64,000 bases of DNA, from positions 124,001 through 188,000 of the forward strand of contig MU119214.1 of NCBI GenBank assembly GCA_014904845.1, written 5' to 3'. The stretch comes from Acephala macrosclerotiorum (lineage: Eukaryota > Ascomycota > Leotiomycetes > Helotiales > Mollisiaceae). Shown here piece by piece: positions 12,242-24,354 of the stretch; position 1 is the first letter of the stretch, and each line of letters begins with the position of its first letter. The notes beneath the pieces were generated by a model. The model was not told the origin of the DNA, made no database searches, and worked only from the letters and a program-made list of their open reading frames with translations. The position numbers were made by a program, and so were the translations under genes.

Positions 12242-14722
12242 ACTTCTCTTGTTCTACCCGGTCTAGTGTTCATGAGCGAATATGAAATATTGAAATAGTA
12301 AGAACAGGACGTCAAGATTGCTTGGCTATACTACTGCTGACAAATTTCTAGTATTTGTCTAGTCCTGCGAGTAGAATCCAGGTCAAGTACCATTGTTTTT
12401 TGGCTTGGAAGATTTATGCAATCCTTGACGGAACATTGATTTTGGGCATAGAATGATAGTCTTCTCAACTGCTCGGGGGCGAGATACTTTGCGCTCGCTT
12501 CGGCGCCAGATCAGGGGTTCAGGGGTCAAATCACTTGATCAATTCTCGTCCATACAACGGACAGAAATTTGAAATATTCTTCGTTAGGTATGACTTTATC
12601 AGAGAAACGAATTGCGACCGTAGAGCGGAAAGACTGCGTTTGTCAGGTATTACAAGATGCGGATATCGAATCAAAGTAGGCTCGGACGTAGATTTCATGT
12701 ACAGATATCAAATAGGAAGATCCCCATTTAAACTTTTTGAACAATTTGATTGCGATCGATCCTACTGCCACGCCATATTTTGTCCAAGAATAGAAGCAGA
12801 AATGGGCATCATTAGGCGACCTACGAAAGCATGCCCAGACTTTTATGCAAAAAAAAAACAAAGAAAAATCAGGTGAGAGCACAGACAGCTGAAGAAGCGG
12901 CGATCTCATCTGCGGCTGGATCTGCCAAGGAATGGGCTGCTGAAGCTCGGGTGAGCCGCAGCAAGTCCACTCTCATTTCCACAAAAGCCCTTCTTCTCGG
13001 GCTTCCTTTCATGCTTGTGCTTGCCTACCTGCCCGTACACACAATACCTGCGCATAGGACCCTGCCCAAACCAAACTTTTGAATTTAGAATGATTCCTTT
13101 TATCCTCGTCTTTTTAACGTTGATATTCAAGAAAATAGACTTGAAAGCACGTCCAAAGCACGCCCAGCAACTTTTTATCAAGCGGCCCGAAGCATTCCGA
13201 AAGACAAGGGCCCCTACAAGTGCTTAGAACATCCTCGGGTGGCTTAAACTTTGCACAAAAGCATACGGCGGCTTATTTACTCCCTTCACGCAGTCTTAGA
13301 ATCCTTGTAATGGCTCAAAGCGGATGTTTTCAAGCTCTGTGGTTGGTTCTCCAAAGGTTTGCATAAGAAGTCTGGACCGTTGCTTTCATAGGGGGCGTTG
13401 AAGCAGCCAATGGATGTATTCGCGAGTTGTCAACGCCCAGCTTAGGTGAAATCGAGAATAGACACGCAGTTGTCCTTTCGGTGCGCATTTCGGGATTGTC
13501 AGGATGGGAGCATACATTAGTTGACTGCCGTAGACTGGAGTCAGAAGAATTGAGCTCATATGTCTTGTGTATCTATATATGAAGATGATCGCGCATGCGC
13601 ATAAACAAAGGTTAGCTTCGAGATGCAGATTCAAAGTCTAATAAGAAAGTGGCATTCTTTATCAGATTTGGGGTGGCGTCGAGGCGTACAGAAAGTTGGG
13701 CCCAAGGAAGGTGGGGAGGTTGGAAGCTAGGAGGGGTAAATCCCGCTCCTGTCCCGTCAATCATCTCACGCACGTCCATCTTGATATGGGCAAGCGTCAA
13801 GGAGAGCACGTGCAGTCCCGATCGAGTGGGTGCTAACGCCCGAAACCTCTGTGCCGTGAGCTAAAGTGGTTGCTGGGATCCAATGCTAGATCATTGATCA
13901 CGTCTGGATGTTAGTGGTTTTCCCCACTACAAAATGAACCTCTATTTGACAAAAGTTGCAGATCAAGACGCTTGAAAATGCAAAGGGCCAGGAGCAGACC
14001 CGTTAAACTTCCAAATCATCACTATCGCAAGTAAGGACAACGAAAATCCCTGCTGGCACCTGATTCGATTTGCAAGCCACTGGAAGTATATGCTAGCCTG
14101 ATAGGTTGACTTACATGGATGACATGGATCCCGACAGGATGGGCGTAACAAGGGTGTCCGACTCGACCCGATCAGACGGAAGCCTCAAGGGCTTCAGTGC
14201 GCAGGCCACATGCCATCCTCATCCTGTTTCCCAACACAATAATGCTAGCCATGGATGCCCCCCAGGATCATGGGTGTGGAACCGCAGACAAGCCAGTGGA
14301 GTCTAAGTGTACAAGACCAAGACCCTCATCCAGCCGATGCCCACTGGCATGATGGCTGAGACGGCGGTGATGCAAACTTTACTGTGGTACATCTGCTGCG
14401 GAAAATTCGCACCCATGGATTCGAGGCAAGCCACATGTATAACCCCATATCAGAAATACGACTTATGGCTGGCTAACGCTACTCCGGATTTGAAGTAGTC
14501 GCAAGTATAATCCAAGACGCCCAGCAAATGATTGGTGTAACGAACGACTTCTGCTCCTTGATCCCTCAATCCCGCCTTTCCTGCCCGAATGGACCAATGA
14601 TGCCTGGCCTTGAAATGGCCTCAATATTCGTTCCTCGGCGGTGTCTTAAACGACAGTTGATTGCATGCCAGAGGAAAATCACACACTCCATGCCCATCTG
14701 CTTACACTCACAAAATCCTACA
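12242..14722. other. Gap between family members 4 and 5
   Basis: ORFs up to 113 codons (12535-12876 +) lie in more A+T-rich sequence and match nothing in the window. No supported gene, tRNA or repeat. Confidence 0.5.
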
Positions 14723-14728
14723 TATAAG
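14723..14728 (+). promoter_or_regulatory. TATA box of family member 5
   Basis: TATAAG lies 168 nt upstream of the ATG at 14891. Confidence 0.5.
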
Positions 14729-14890
14729 AGCGCCTCCAATGCCCTTCAAAATGTTGAGCAACCATCAGTCCATAACTCCATCTTTATCTTCCCATCATCT
14801 CCTTCCAATTCGTTTCCTGTGAATTCACGTACGCAGCCTTCTCATCTTACCTAATATATACTGAGAACTCCAAGAAAACTCTCAGCCAAA

Positions 14891-15257
14891 ATGTCTTCAA
14901 ATCCAAGCTCAAACTCTGCTACCCAAGCATCCACCAATGAGTACATCTAGTCCCCATGTCATCCCCATTTCTGACTCTGCTAACATATTTCTTCACAGTC
15001 TGCCTCCACACCATGCCCCTCCTTGCAACGCACCCTCATCATCGTCAAATGCTCCTCCTCTCCAGCTTTACGTAGCTTCTCAACAGCGTGCAACTGAATA
15101 CGAACTATCCAAGACTCGAGTCGCGATTTACCTTTCGAACCCTACCTATCCTCACCCAACGTACCAACATACCACATCCGCAGCTAGTATGGCTGTCCAC
15201 GAGAGAGATATGAAAGCCCGTCTTGAACACTTCGATGATAGTTTGGGCATGAACTAA
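14891..15257 (+). CDS. Small two-exon family protein, member 5
   Basis: Unrecognised family; function unknown. Exon 1 at 14891-14940 (50 nt, ends AATGA|GTACAT, phase 2), intron 14941-14998 (branch-like GCTAACA, ends CACAG), exon 2 at 14999-15257; 102 residues. Layout: a 17-residue Ser/Asn/Thr-rich N-terminus, a Pro/Ser linker (L-P-P-H-H-A-P-P), then the module R-V-A-I-Y-L-S-N-P-T, P-T-Y-Q-H-T, S-M-A-V-H-E-R-D-M-K-A and L-E-H-F-D-D. This copy is close to the family consensus and looks intact. No signal peptide or membrane segment. Confidence 0.75.
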
Positions 15258-17325
15258 ACCATGGGCACTGTATGCTCCAGCATCAATAAACATGAGCGAA
15301 GATACAAGTTTAAAGAGGTGAAAAGAGGACTTCGAAGTGAGTTGTCTTTGCTGACGAGCTTCTAGTCTTCATCCAATACTCCCAAAAGAGCATGGGGTTG
15401 CGTCCACTCCATGATCTACAGACGTAAATGCACTTCAACATAAGTGCAGAACCTGGAGCTTCCGATTTGGTGCCTGTTGATGAATCGGACTTGCGATCCT
15501 TGTCATCTTGACCTTGACCGCAACCTGGCATTCTGAAGTAAACAAAGTCTCATGAGTTCGGCATCATACATATTTAGAAGTAATATATATCTCTGAATTA
15601 TGTATTATGCTCTGACACAAGTTCAAAGATCAGGGACAAGAAAGAAAACTGATCCGCAGACTTTCACCGATTCGCCAACAAGGTCAGGGGCTGGAAGCGA
15701 AATCACGTGTGTGCTTCTCGATGGCTTCAGGATGAGTGGCTCTAGCCTATGTTTGAAGAAGGGATGGGTTTGAGAGACCTTTTGAAGACAAATCTGTCAT
15801 GATAGTGTGGAAACAATGTTCTATGTGTTTGACATTGTAGAAAGAAGCTGTGGCTCCAGTTTGGAGTACCGGATATGGTAATCAGAATTTGCAGATGAAG
15901 GATAGCACAGATGCAGCAACATTAAATGACTCAACTAGAAGTGAAAAGATGAAAAGGCTGCTTCTATCTCGTCGCCTTGTCAGAATATGCCGTCCCATGG
16001 AATCGAAAATATGAAAAGGCTGTGGTCGCATCCTCGCCTTCAATACAGTGCGAACCACTCAAAAGTCACGTGAAATGCTCTTTCCGGTGCTATTATTTGC
16101 AGCACGGGAGCGTGAGTGCTGGACAGTGTAGAACCAGCGTCCTAGATCCAGCAACGAGAAGAAGTTGCTCTGACATGGTTGTGAGATGGCCTTACGCCGC
16201 ACAGGGATCTGTGTTTGCCTCCTCACCTTTAGCCAAGTTGTAAGGGTAGTTAAAAAGTGAAGACATTTTGTACGAATAACATACCCTACTGTACTAATCG
16301 AAACGTGACCATCCCAATGTCATGCCAGGTCTGCTCCTGTCGACGAGCAGTCCATTCACTCAAGCCGCAGCAAGGTTCTGAAATAGACTTTGCTAGGAGC
16401 TAGCCGGCAGCGAGCAGGGTTTGAGAATCCCGAGTTAACACACCACCACTGAAGAACGCTGAACAGGGCCTCATCCAGGGCTTCCGGGCATCCTAGAGGT
16501 TATTATTGATGCTTGTCCTTGATATGGGCCAGGTCGCGGCTGACCCTGGGAGGCACTAGCATTCAGAGAGCGTGAATCTACCTTCAAAATTGGAATATTC
16601 GGTGGGGTAAGAAACGTCGTCAGCGGGAGACATGAACCTTGCTCGCTCCGGGTTGCACGCTTCCAAAGTCAATTTCAACACCTGCCTTTGGTATCAGGGT
16701 GAATTGTCTCATTATTGGATGATGGACACTCATATCCTGCCAGAGCCTGCATGCCTAAGCTAGCCAAGGAGATTTCCTATCGCCGAAGTGTTTAATTTGT
16801 GGCATATTCCTCTCGGAGCGGCACAGTTGATGCAGCATGGTCGAGCAAATTGTTGATGGCTTGCATTCAAAATCGATCTCAAGTCAGCATTGGATCGCTG
16901 GAATGCAGGCGACCTTTTTCGTCCACAAGAAGAACTTCACGTGATTCACTCAGTGCGACGCCGAGAGACCTGGTTGGTCCCCTGTCTCATCATCCAATAA
17001 CGTTAACTCTATCATGCAGAGTCAGATGCCTGGTCCAGCTCTGCCTTGTCCGTGAAAAGACGTTGTACGTGAAATCTGCCGCGTGTAGCCCTGAACCATG
17101 TCCAAGATTTGCCTCGTCTGTAAAAATATGCTGTACGTAAATTGCACAGGTTGCCTTCTTGCAATGCGAGGTCTTCAGACCCGACCCGAGACATTTGCAG
17201 TCGGATTAACCTGCATCCCTCCTCGAGGTGATTGAGCAGTTGGTCGCCGCTCACCGTCTTCTGCTTGCAGGTCCTCATAATTAATTGATGAAGTAGTCAG
17301 CCCGAGCGTGCATTCATGAATAGTG
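15258..17325. other. Gap between family members 5 and 6
   Basis: Short overlapping ORFs only (for example 15310-15531 -, 16799-17140 +). Nothing recognised. Confidence 0.5.
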
Positions 17326-17331
17326 TATAAG
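17326..17331 (+). promoter_or_regulatory. TATA box of family member 6
   Basis: TATAAG lies 124 nt upstream of the ATG at 17450. Confidence 0.5.
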
Positions 17332-17449
17332 ATCAGCTTCATCCCACCATGGAATGAATGGTCATCAAAATCTGCTTGCTCATCAGCCCCAAGTTTCCAT
17401 CATCACGTGTCTCAGTCTTACACTGTTCATGTACACCATCTCTTCCATC

Positions 17450-17802
17450 ATGTCTACTTATCCAAATTCAACATGTGCAACTGATGGATCAAGCAAAGAG
17501 TAAAGAATTCCTTCTTCGCAAGAGAGGAAGCATGAACTAATACATATAGCTTTCCACCACTCCCAGTTGTTCAATCACTCACCGGGGTGACCTCAAACAC
17601 AACCACGCACTCCTCGCCACGCGTGTATGCTACCACACAAGCCCTTCAGGTTCAATGCATCAACACATACCTCAATAGTCCAGTCGATAGTCAGCCTCAC
17701 TTCCAACACACCAAATCAGGAACAAGCATGCCAGCTAAGGCCAAAGACATGAAGGCCTACCTCGACAAATTTGATGATATAATGAAAAAGAATCAGAATT
17801 AG
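17450..17802 (+). CDS. Small two-exon family protein, member 6
   Basis: Unrecognised family; function unknown. Exon 1 at 17450-17499 (50 nt, ends AAAGA|GTAAAG, phase 2), intron 17500-17549 (50 nt, ends ATATAG), exon 2 at 17550-17802; 100 residues. Exon 2 starts D-F-P-P-L-P-V-V-Q-S-L-T-G. The module reads C-I-N-T-Y-L-N-S-P, P-H-F-Q-H-T-K and A-K-D-M-K-A-Y-L-D-K-F-D-D. It is the closest paralogue of the 24.4 kb copy: same length, same N-terminus pattern, and similarity continues about 550 bp past the stop. Its CAA codon for the Gln in V-V-Q-S-L is the one mutated to TAA in that copy. Confidence 0.75.
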
Positions 17803-18354
17803 GAGTTTTCTCAACTATACACAAAGGAGGACGAGCAAACATCAGCGAGGAGGAACGATGACGCAGGCAAGTCAATCACCCACTTAGATTGGGAATTTGA
17901 AAGGAGCTGACTAAGAATATAGCGGTCTGGACATTGACTATTGGTCTAGGATACGGGCGACTTTCGTAGGAAGGAAAGCTCGCCTTGGGCGGCTGGTCCT
18001 GCTACCCAGACGCATCAGCAAGATACACTACCGCTATCACCATGGCATGTCCTCCGGGCCGGTGCGCATCTCAAGCACTGGTGCCAAGCAGGCAGGAAGG
18101 ACAAGCCAATCATTGCCGCAAGATCAATCTGAATACATTCAAAAGATCTCAGACTATCAGCTAGCGCAATTTTCGAAGCACATTTAATGTACTTAGCGAT
18201 TTGAGAGATCGTTGTACGGAAGAAGGTAGAAGAACGAAGAAGGACAGGCTGCAGCAATCAGAGCGAAGGAGGAGTCGGAGAACCCAAAACAAGCAGAACA
18301 AGACAGACGAAAGCAGAGAGCAGAGCAGGTTAAGTAAAGGGAGCCAAATTGTCA
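17450..18354 (+). repeat. Segmental duplication, copy 1
   Basis: From the family gene at 17450 through about 550 bp of downstream sequence, this segment matches 24355-25408 in the same orientation. Shared landmarks after the stop include AGCGGTCTGGACATT, TTGGTCTAGGATA, GTCCTCCGGGCCGG and the A-G-rich run ending AAATTGTCA. Small insertions and deletions separate the copies. Confidence 0.75.
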
Positions 18355-21132
18355 ACAAACACGCGTAGTATAAGAACCAAGCATCATGTGCTAGTTAGAA
18401 AGCAGAACAGAATGGAAAACCATCCACACCATCCCTATGCTCAAGCTACACGATCTTTCATCCTTGCTCGCATACGGTTCATCCATTTCCTAACAGTACG
18501 TCACTTCCCTGGCCGCAAATATTCATTTTTCGGGCTTCCAAAACTAGACCTAGCAGATCTTCGCCATCGCTCTCAATTTTGTGGATCGATTCGTGTAGGT
18601 GTGATCTGGGTTCGGGCTGCAGCTTGCGGCTGGTGGCGTGCTGCCCCAACATCTCGAGTGTTATACTCTTAATCATGGTACCGGAATTGTCGTCGTCTTC
18701 GTGAATTCAAGGGTACCATGTGTAAGCTCGTAGAATATGGACTGTGATCGTTATCGAAGGCAAAAGGAGAGCATCATCATGAGTGATGCAAAAAGAACTT
18801 TGTGATGACGACAGGCATTAAATATCTTGATGCTAGCTGTGCGATCAAGACGCACTTCTCGTGATCTTGCCTGAACGGATCCGATCATAGGCTCATCATT
18901 GTTGAGAGGTGTGAAGTACCTTCTTCTTCTTTGCCAATGGCTTTCATGTAGATCTAGATGCAGTCATGCGCAAACATGGCTTCCAATACTCTACCATCTT
19001 TGGACGTCGTATGTAGAGATCGAGGACGAGAAAGGTGCTCTCCACTTCGTCAACCATCTCAGGGGCTCGAGGCGAGATCACGTGCACGATCACTTTGAAG
19101 ATGACATCCAGGAATAAAGGCATTTGGAAAGCAGTTGATGCGCTGGAATGATAAATTCGGTAAAGTAGCGAAGAATTTTTAGGAAATGGTTCAAGTATGA
19201 ACGCTCCATGTTGATGGAAATATTGATGGACTTGATAATGTGGTGCAAAGAAGAAAGGGGGACTGGATACTTCAGCCGAGAGACTCGAGAGACTGAAGTT
19301 CATAGAGGCAGAATGTCAACAATACATGCATGAGTATTGGAGGGAGTGCGAAGCAACAATAATGCGGCTCGAATTTCAAAGACTCAGAGAGGAAGCGACA
19401 TGAACAATCAAATGCCGATGTTTACCGTGAATCAGTCTCGCACAAGAAAAAGGAGAGAATATTTGTGACTGCCTCATCCACCAGGCAAAGGAAAGACGAA
19501 CAGTCCCATTACTCCAAAATTTTGAGCCCATGGTGTCTACCATATCCGCCGACAGCTTCAGAGGCTGCAGCTGCCTAAGACACAACAGCCTTGCGAGCTT
19601 TATCATTCCGCTTGGAGGTTGGCCATTACACATTGATGGCAGCCCAATTTGTGGACGTGGTTTAATATTCGCAAGCCTGACTTTACGGAGACATTCCACG
19701 GTTCAACCATCTTTCGAGGGTTCAGAAGCGAGAAAAGCGTTGATAAGGCTCAAGCATTCAGGGCCGGGCCGGGACCGCATGCCCCACGCGAAAAGTTGAC
19801 CGCTAGCACATCGTCAGGTGTGAAACTTAACCTTGGATGGCTGCAACGTTCCGTTTTCGTGGGTCAGGTTTAAGTCCATACTGACCAAGATATTTCGATA
19901 GGGTAAATTTTGAATAAGCTTATTTGCGATGTTCTTCGAATGTGGGTCGTGAAGGTGAGGCTGTCCTCGTCGTGGGAAAGGCATCGCGCTACCCCCCAGA
20001 TAAACAGGACACCCGGTGCAAAGGAACACCGTTACCCACATGGTAATGCGAGGCGGAAATCCCCCTCTTGAATGAGACTGTGTGGTATTCGTGGACGCTT
20101 TTGGGTTGGGGCCAGTGTCTTGATGCCACACTCGCATCATGTGCACACGCTATGCATTGAGGTGTGTACTACTGAGCTTATGCTGACCAATGGTCGTCCA
20201 GTTTCGAGCCTCATCTGAAGAGGTTGTTCGTAGTCAGTAAGCACACACGACCTCATCATAACCAATTCACTGTCTTTGCTATCGAATGTGTGGTCGGTCT
20301 TGAGCGGTAGGCTTCGAGATATGCTGGTAGCTTTCTCGGACACGAACCGTGAGCTCCAAGGCGGGAGCAGACCCGAAGGAAACCCATTAGATGATTCTCA
20401 ATTAAATTGACTACTAGCGTGTCACGTCTCGTCGTCTGAAAACAAGCTTCCAATAGAAGCTTCCTGATTTTCAGCTTACAAAAAACGCGCTGCGCATCTG
20501 AGCTAAAGTTTGGCATCCTTGGCAACCTGCGACAACAAGGACTTAAGCACTGCCATCACACCAATGAGTCTAATCCTCATCTAGCAAGACAAGCCTTGGG
20601 CAAGACCCCTCAACCGATGTGGTGCGAGTCCCAAACGTCGCTAGAAAAATGGATGGTAATCCACACCGATCCTGAAAAACGCCAGACCCTGTTGCGATGT
20701 CGCTGCTGGCTGAGAGAGAGAGGGCGTCTATTCTCCCACAAGTTCTCAACGACGCTAGAAGCATAGATGGTGATCCACCGATCCCGGACAACCCCAGACC
20801 CTGTTAAAGTGTTGCTAGTGGCTGAGAGGGAGGGCTTCTGTGTGGTGCCTTTAACTGCCCTGGCTGTGGTCCTGTTGTGGGTGCACCCGTAGAGGCGATC
20901 GAATTCGCTCACTTGTGGCCGCTGACAAGGCATTGTCGAGGCTAAACAACGTGGACAGGTCGAGGGTGCATTAACCGCGTCTACCGTAAGCAGGGTGGGT
21001 AATTCTTCACTTGAGTCGGCCACAGGCGTATGATTGGTAGAACCTGGACCGTTGCTTGTCCGTAGAATATTTTTGCCCTTCGAATTGTCAAGCGGACAAA
21101 TTGTACCTTTTCCCGCCTTTGCATACAAGACT
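17803..21132. other. Gap between family members 6 and 7
   Basis: The left part is the downstream half of the segmental duplication. A two-copy tandem repeat lies at 20636-20839. ORFs such as 18349-18672 (+), 18944-19303 (-), 19376-19699 (-) and 20610-21128 (-) have no recognisable product. Confidence 0.5.
20636..20839. repeat. Tandem duplication of a ~95-bp unit
   Basis: Unit 1 (20636-20729) and unit 2 (20750-20839) share CGCTAGAA, ATGGATGGTAATCCAC-like, CCAGACCCTGTT and GGCTGAGAG blocks in the same order. The period is about 114 bp. The open frame across it (-) is probably a consequence of the repeat. Confidence 0.75.
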
Positions 21133-21138
21133 TATAAG
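21133..21138 (+). promoter_or_regulatory. TATA box of family member 7
   Basis: TATAAG lies 172 nt upstream of the ATG at 21305. Confidence 0.5.
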
Positions 21139-21304
21139 AATGCCCTTATTCCCCTCTCAGGATCTCTGACTTCTGTTCCCACAAGAATCATATTCTCCAG
21201 ATTCGAGTTTCTTCCTTACAGCTGACTCCCAAGTTCAAAAGTATCACTTGTGATAGCCTTGTAACTTGCTGTGTCTCTATATCCCAACAAATCATCCTAT
21301 AATC

Positions 21305-21738
21305 ATGTCCGAAGATTTAAGCTCGACTGCTGCAACCGATGGGTCTGCCAATGAGTACGTCTTCCGTCAGCGGAGACTAGGTAACGTCTGATGGGTTGTT
21401 GAACATATGTTGATGTCAATAGCTTCCCACCTCTGCCATCTACCTCATCTCCATCTTCTTCGAAGACATTTGCAATTACGAACTTCACTTCTCTGCTAGC
21501 TACCATCGATGCAGCCCATGGCTCAAGCCCCACTCAATCTTCGAACCCTTCCTCAATATCCAACACACGAAGCCCTCTTGCATCTCCGCGCATGACTTCA
21601 TGGATCAACAATCCAACAGGAAGTCAACCACAATACGCACACGCCTCCTTCATTACAAGCGTGGCTACTCATACTCGGGACATGGCGTCATACTTGAAAG
21701 CATTCGATAATGTTATGACAAAGAAGTCAAGTCCCTGA
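21305..21738 (+). CDS. Small two-exon family protein, member 7
   Basis: Unrecognised family; function unknown. Exon 1 at 21305-21354 (50 nt, ends AATGA|GTACGT, phase 2), intron 21355-21422 (68 nt, ends CAATAG), exon 2 at 21423-21738; 121 residues. Exon 2 opens D-F-P-P-L-P, then a Ser/Thr/Pro-rich linker longer than in most copies. The module reads R-M-T-S-W-I-N-N-P-T, P-Q-Y-A-H and T-R-D-M-A-S-Y-L-K-A-F-D. It looks intact. No signal peptide. Confidence 0.75.
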
Positions 21739-24205
21739 TGGCTTCGAGACGCTTCTCTTACCAGCTTGGACAATGATACGTGCTCATGACAGAGCAAAGA
21801 CAAGTACGTGCCTGCAATCGACATAGAAAGCGTACATGCTAATTCCTCAAGGTCGCCAGCTTCATCAAACCAAACCACCATGGCCGGCACTGGCCTTCAT
21901 ACAGCGCATGTATGGAAACTCTCGGTCGTCTTTCAACCCGAGTCGACATCCTCAGTTACATCTGAAGCAATTCATGTTGCGGGAGGCAAGAGAAGTCGAA
22001 GATGCAAGGCAACTTCGATACATCTTTTTCTCAATACCGTCTCATCATCATTTAGATGGTGTTGAGGGCATATCAATGAGTTCCGGAGCCTGAACCATGT
22101 GGCCTTAGAGATGTTGGGCAACACAAGGGAAACTTTGTTGGGGAGAGTATGTGGAGGATGGAGAGTTGAGAGTCAGACTTTCATATTTGGTGACCATTAA
22201 TCCGTAACAATAGAGGAGTGGAGAGAATTGGCTGGCATTGGCTAAAGAGCCGTTCAAATTGATGAAGACGATGGACAAAGTTTGGACAAGATTTCTTAAG
22301 TCTTGAAGAATTGAGGCGTTTGCTGCATAGACCGTAGTGAAAGAACATGTCAAATGAAATTCCGAGATTCTAAAATTCTGAAGCCGAGAGTCATGTACAA
22401 TAAGAACAGAACAGGCCCGATAACTGAGGCTCTGAAGCAAAATACGCTGCCTGGTGTCAAGTAATTTAACCAATCATCATAAGGGCACCTGCTTATTTTT
22501 TGGCGGGTTCCGGAGTGGACGATGCTGGGAGAAAACTTCCAATTGGATGCAGAAAATTTGTTCTTTCCCCTGGTCCTGTTGAGTGCAGCGAGGCGGACGC
22601 AGCTCGTGGTTCGTCATGCATCAGCCTTTATCCAATAAATCCTCTCGAACACGATGGCCCGCTCGGTAACAGCGTTAATTTTCCCCAAGATTCTGCACAG
22701 GGGGGTTTCATGAAACTGGCGAACCGCAAAAGTGGGGTTCCTGGCTGGCGAACCAATTGAGCAGACAATGACCTGAGCCTGATGCAGGGTAGACTTAGTC
22801 ACCGCTCAGGACACGCTCTCCCGCATCCAACCGAGACGGATGAGGAACTACAGGCTTGGCCCTCGAAAGCCTGCAGACTTCAGATACCGATGTATGAGAA
22901 CATCGTTGGTTCAAATAGGAAGATCAAAATAATTTCCAGGGCCGTAGAGCCTGGGATGGATTAAGGTGTGGACAGCCATATGGATACCCGTAGTTAACAC
23001 ATGCATGAATTCGGGTATACTGGCGTTTGAAGGATGTTAGTAGCAACGGTTTTGTTGCGCATCGCGAACCACAAATCCTATGCATCGGTATTATTAGAGT
23101 CGACACACAAAAATGGAATGCCTTGAAAACGCAAAACGAAATTGATGCAATTAAGTGCAAGAGCAGAAACATAGATAAAAACCAGCAGTCAAAATCGTTG
23201 CCTGGGCGTGCAAGGAGTCCGAATGTGCGAAGGCTCACAGCTGGAATGGCGTTGGAAATGCGGATCAATCTTGCACACGCTACACGGAATCCTCAGCCCA
23301 GACTGAAGCGGCCGGCTTTGTGGCTGTTTGGGCACGTCGACAGACCTGCGCATGGCAAACCATAAATTAAACGAACTCGATGGTTCCCGGCATACATCAC
23401 CTATTCGTTATTCCTTGGTTCGATGAGCTGTATGGGGCTGCTAGGCCAGATCGTTAAGTCTGAAGCTCTTTCCCCGTCGCTGGCGGAACTCTGCCCCTCT
23501 TACCAATTTGCTATGCATAAGATGAAGCACATTCGAAGTGGAAAGTGAGGCGAGGAGCGTGCGCTAGCGTGGCTGCCTCCTGCCTCGCTTCAATCCGACG
23601 ATTGAAAGCGGGAGTGGGATGAGGAGACTACATTCTTGAGCGTGTTCACTTCGGCTCACATAGCTGTCCGTCAGCCCTAACGACGCCATTATTCTGATCG
23701 CAAGCCGCCATAACCCCATAACCACATGGCATGGCACCGCGCCCATGACGCTCCTAAACTCCAACGGGCATAACCCCATCCCACAAAAACCTCTGACCGT
23801 CTGAGGAGGCAGCTCTGAGTCTGACGCTGGCACTACCGCTGGGGCTGCTGATCTTCTCGAGAATTCACCACCACTTCCAACCCGGTCAACCACATCAAGA
23901 GTTAAACGTCAACATTACACTTGGTCCATGATTGATGTTCCGACATGTGCGAACCTCGGCAAGCCACACTCTCATCACATCTCTCGGAAGCCAATAAAGC
24001 TGGTTGTAATCACGTGTTGAACCAGTGCTGCTTTAAAGTTGTCAAGATTAAGACAAGGCAAAAGGAAGCAACCAAGCTAATGTATGGTACGCCAGTGCAA
24101 TGAGTTGACCGACCCGACTCCAGGCTTGACCAACCCCTAGCACGAAATCCCATGCACCACGAAAGAGAAGTTGAACTCATCAGTGTCCGCGTATTCGTGA
24201 AAATG
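21739..24205. other. Gap between family members 7 and 8
   Basis: Overlapping short ORFs on both strands (for example 22105-22473 -, 23027-23365 +). No supported gene, tRNA or repeat. Confidence 0.5.
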
Positions 24206-24211
24206 TATAAG
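24206..24211 (+). promoter_or_regulatory. TATA box of family member 8
   Basis: TATAAG lies 149 nt upstream of the ATG at 24355. Confidence 0.45.
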
Positions 24212-24354
24212 AAGAACATAAATCCCCTCGCAGAACATACTGAACAAGCTCATCTCGTCAGCCAATCGCTGCATTGCTTTCTATCACAAGCTCAATAGCA
24301 TCTATCCCATGCTTCATCTCTACTAACAAGTCCAACACTTGCAGATATACTACA

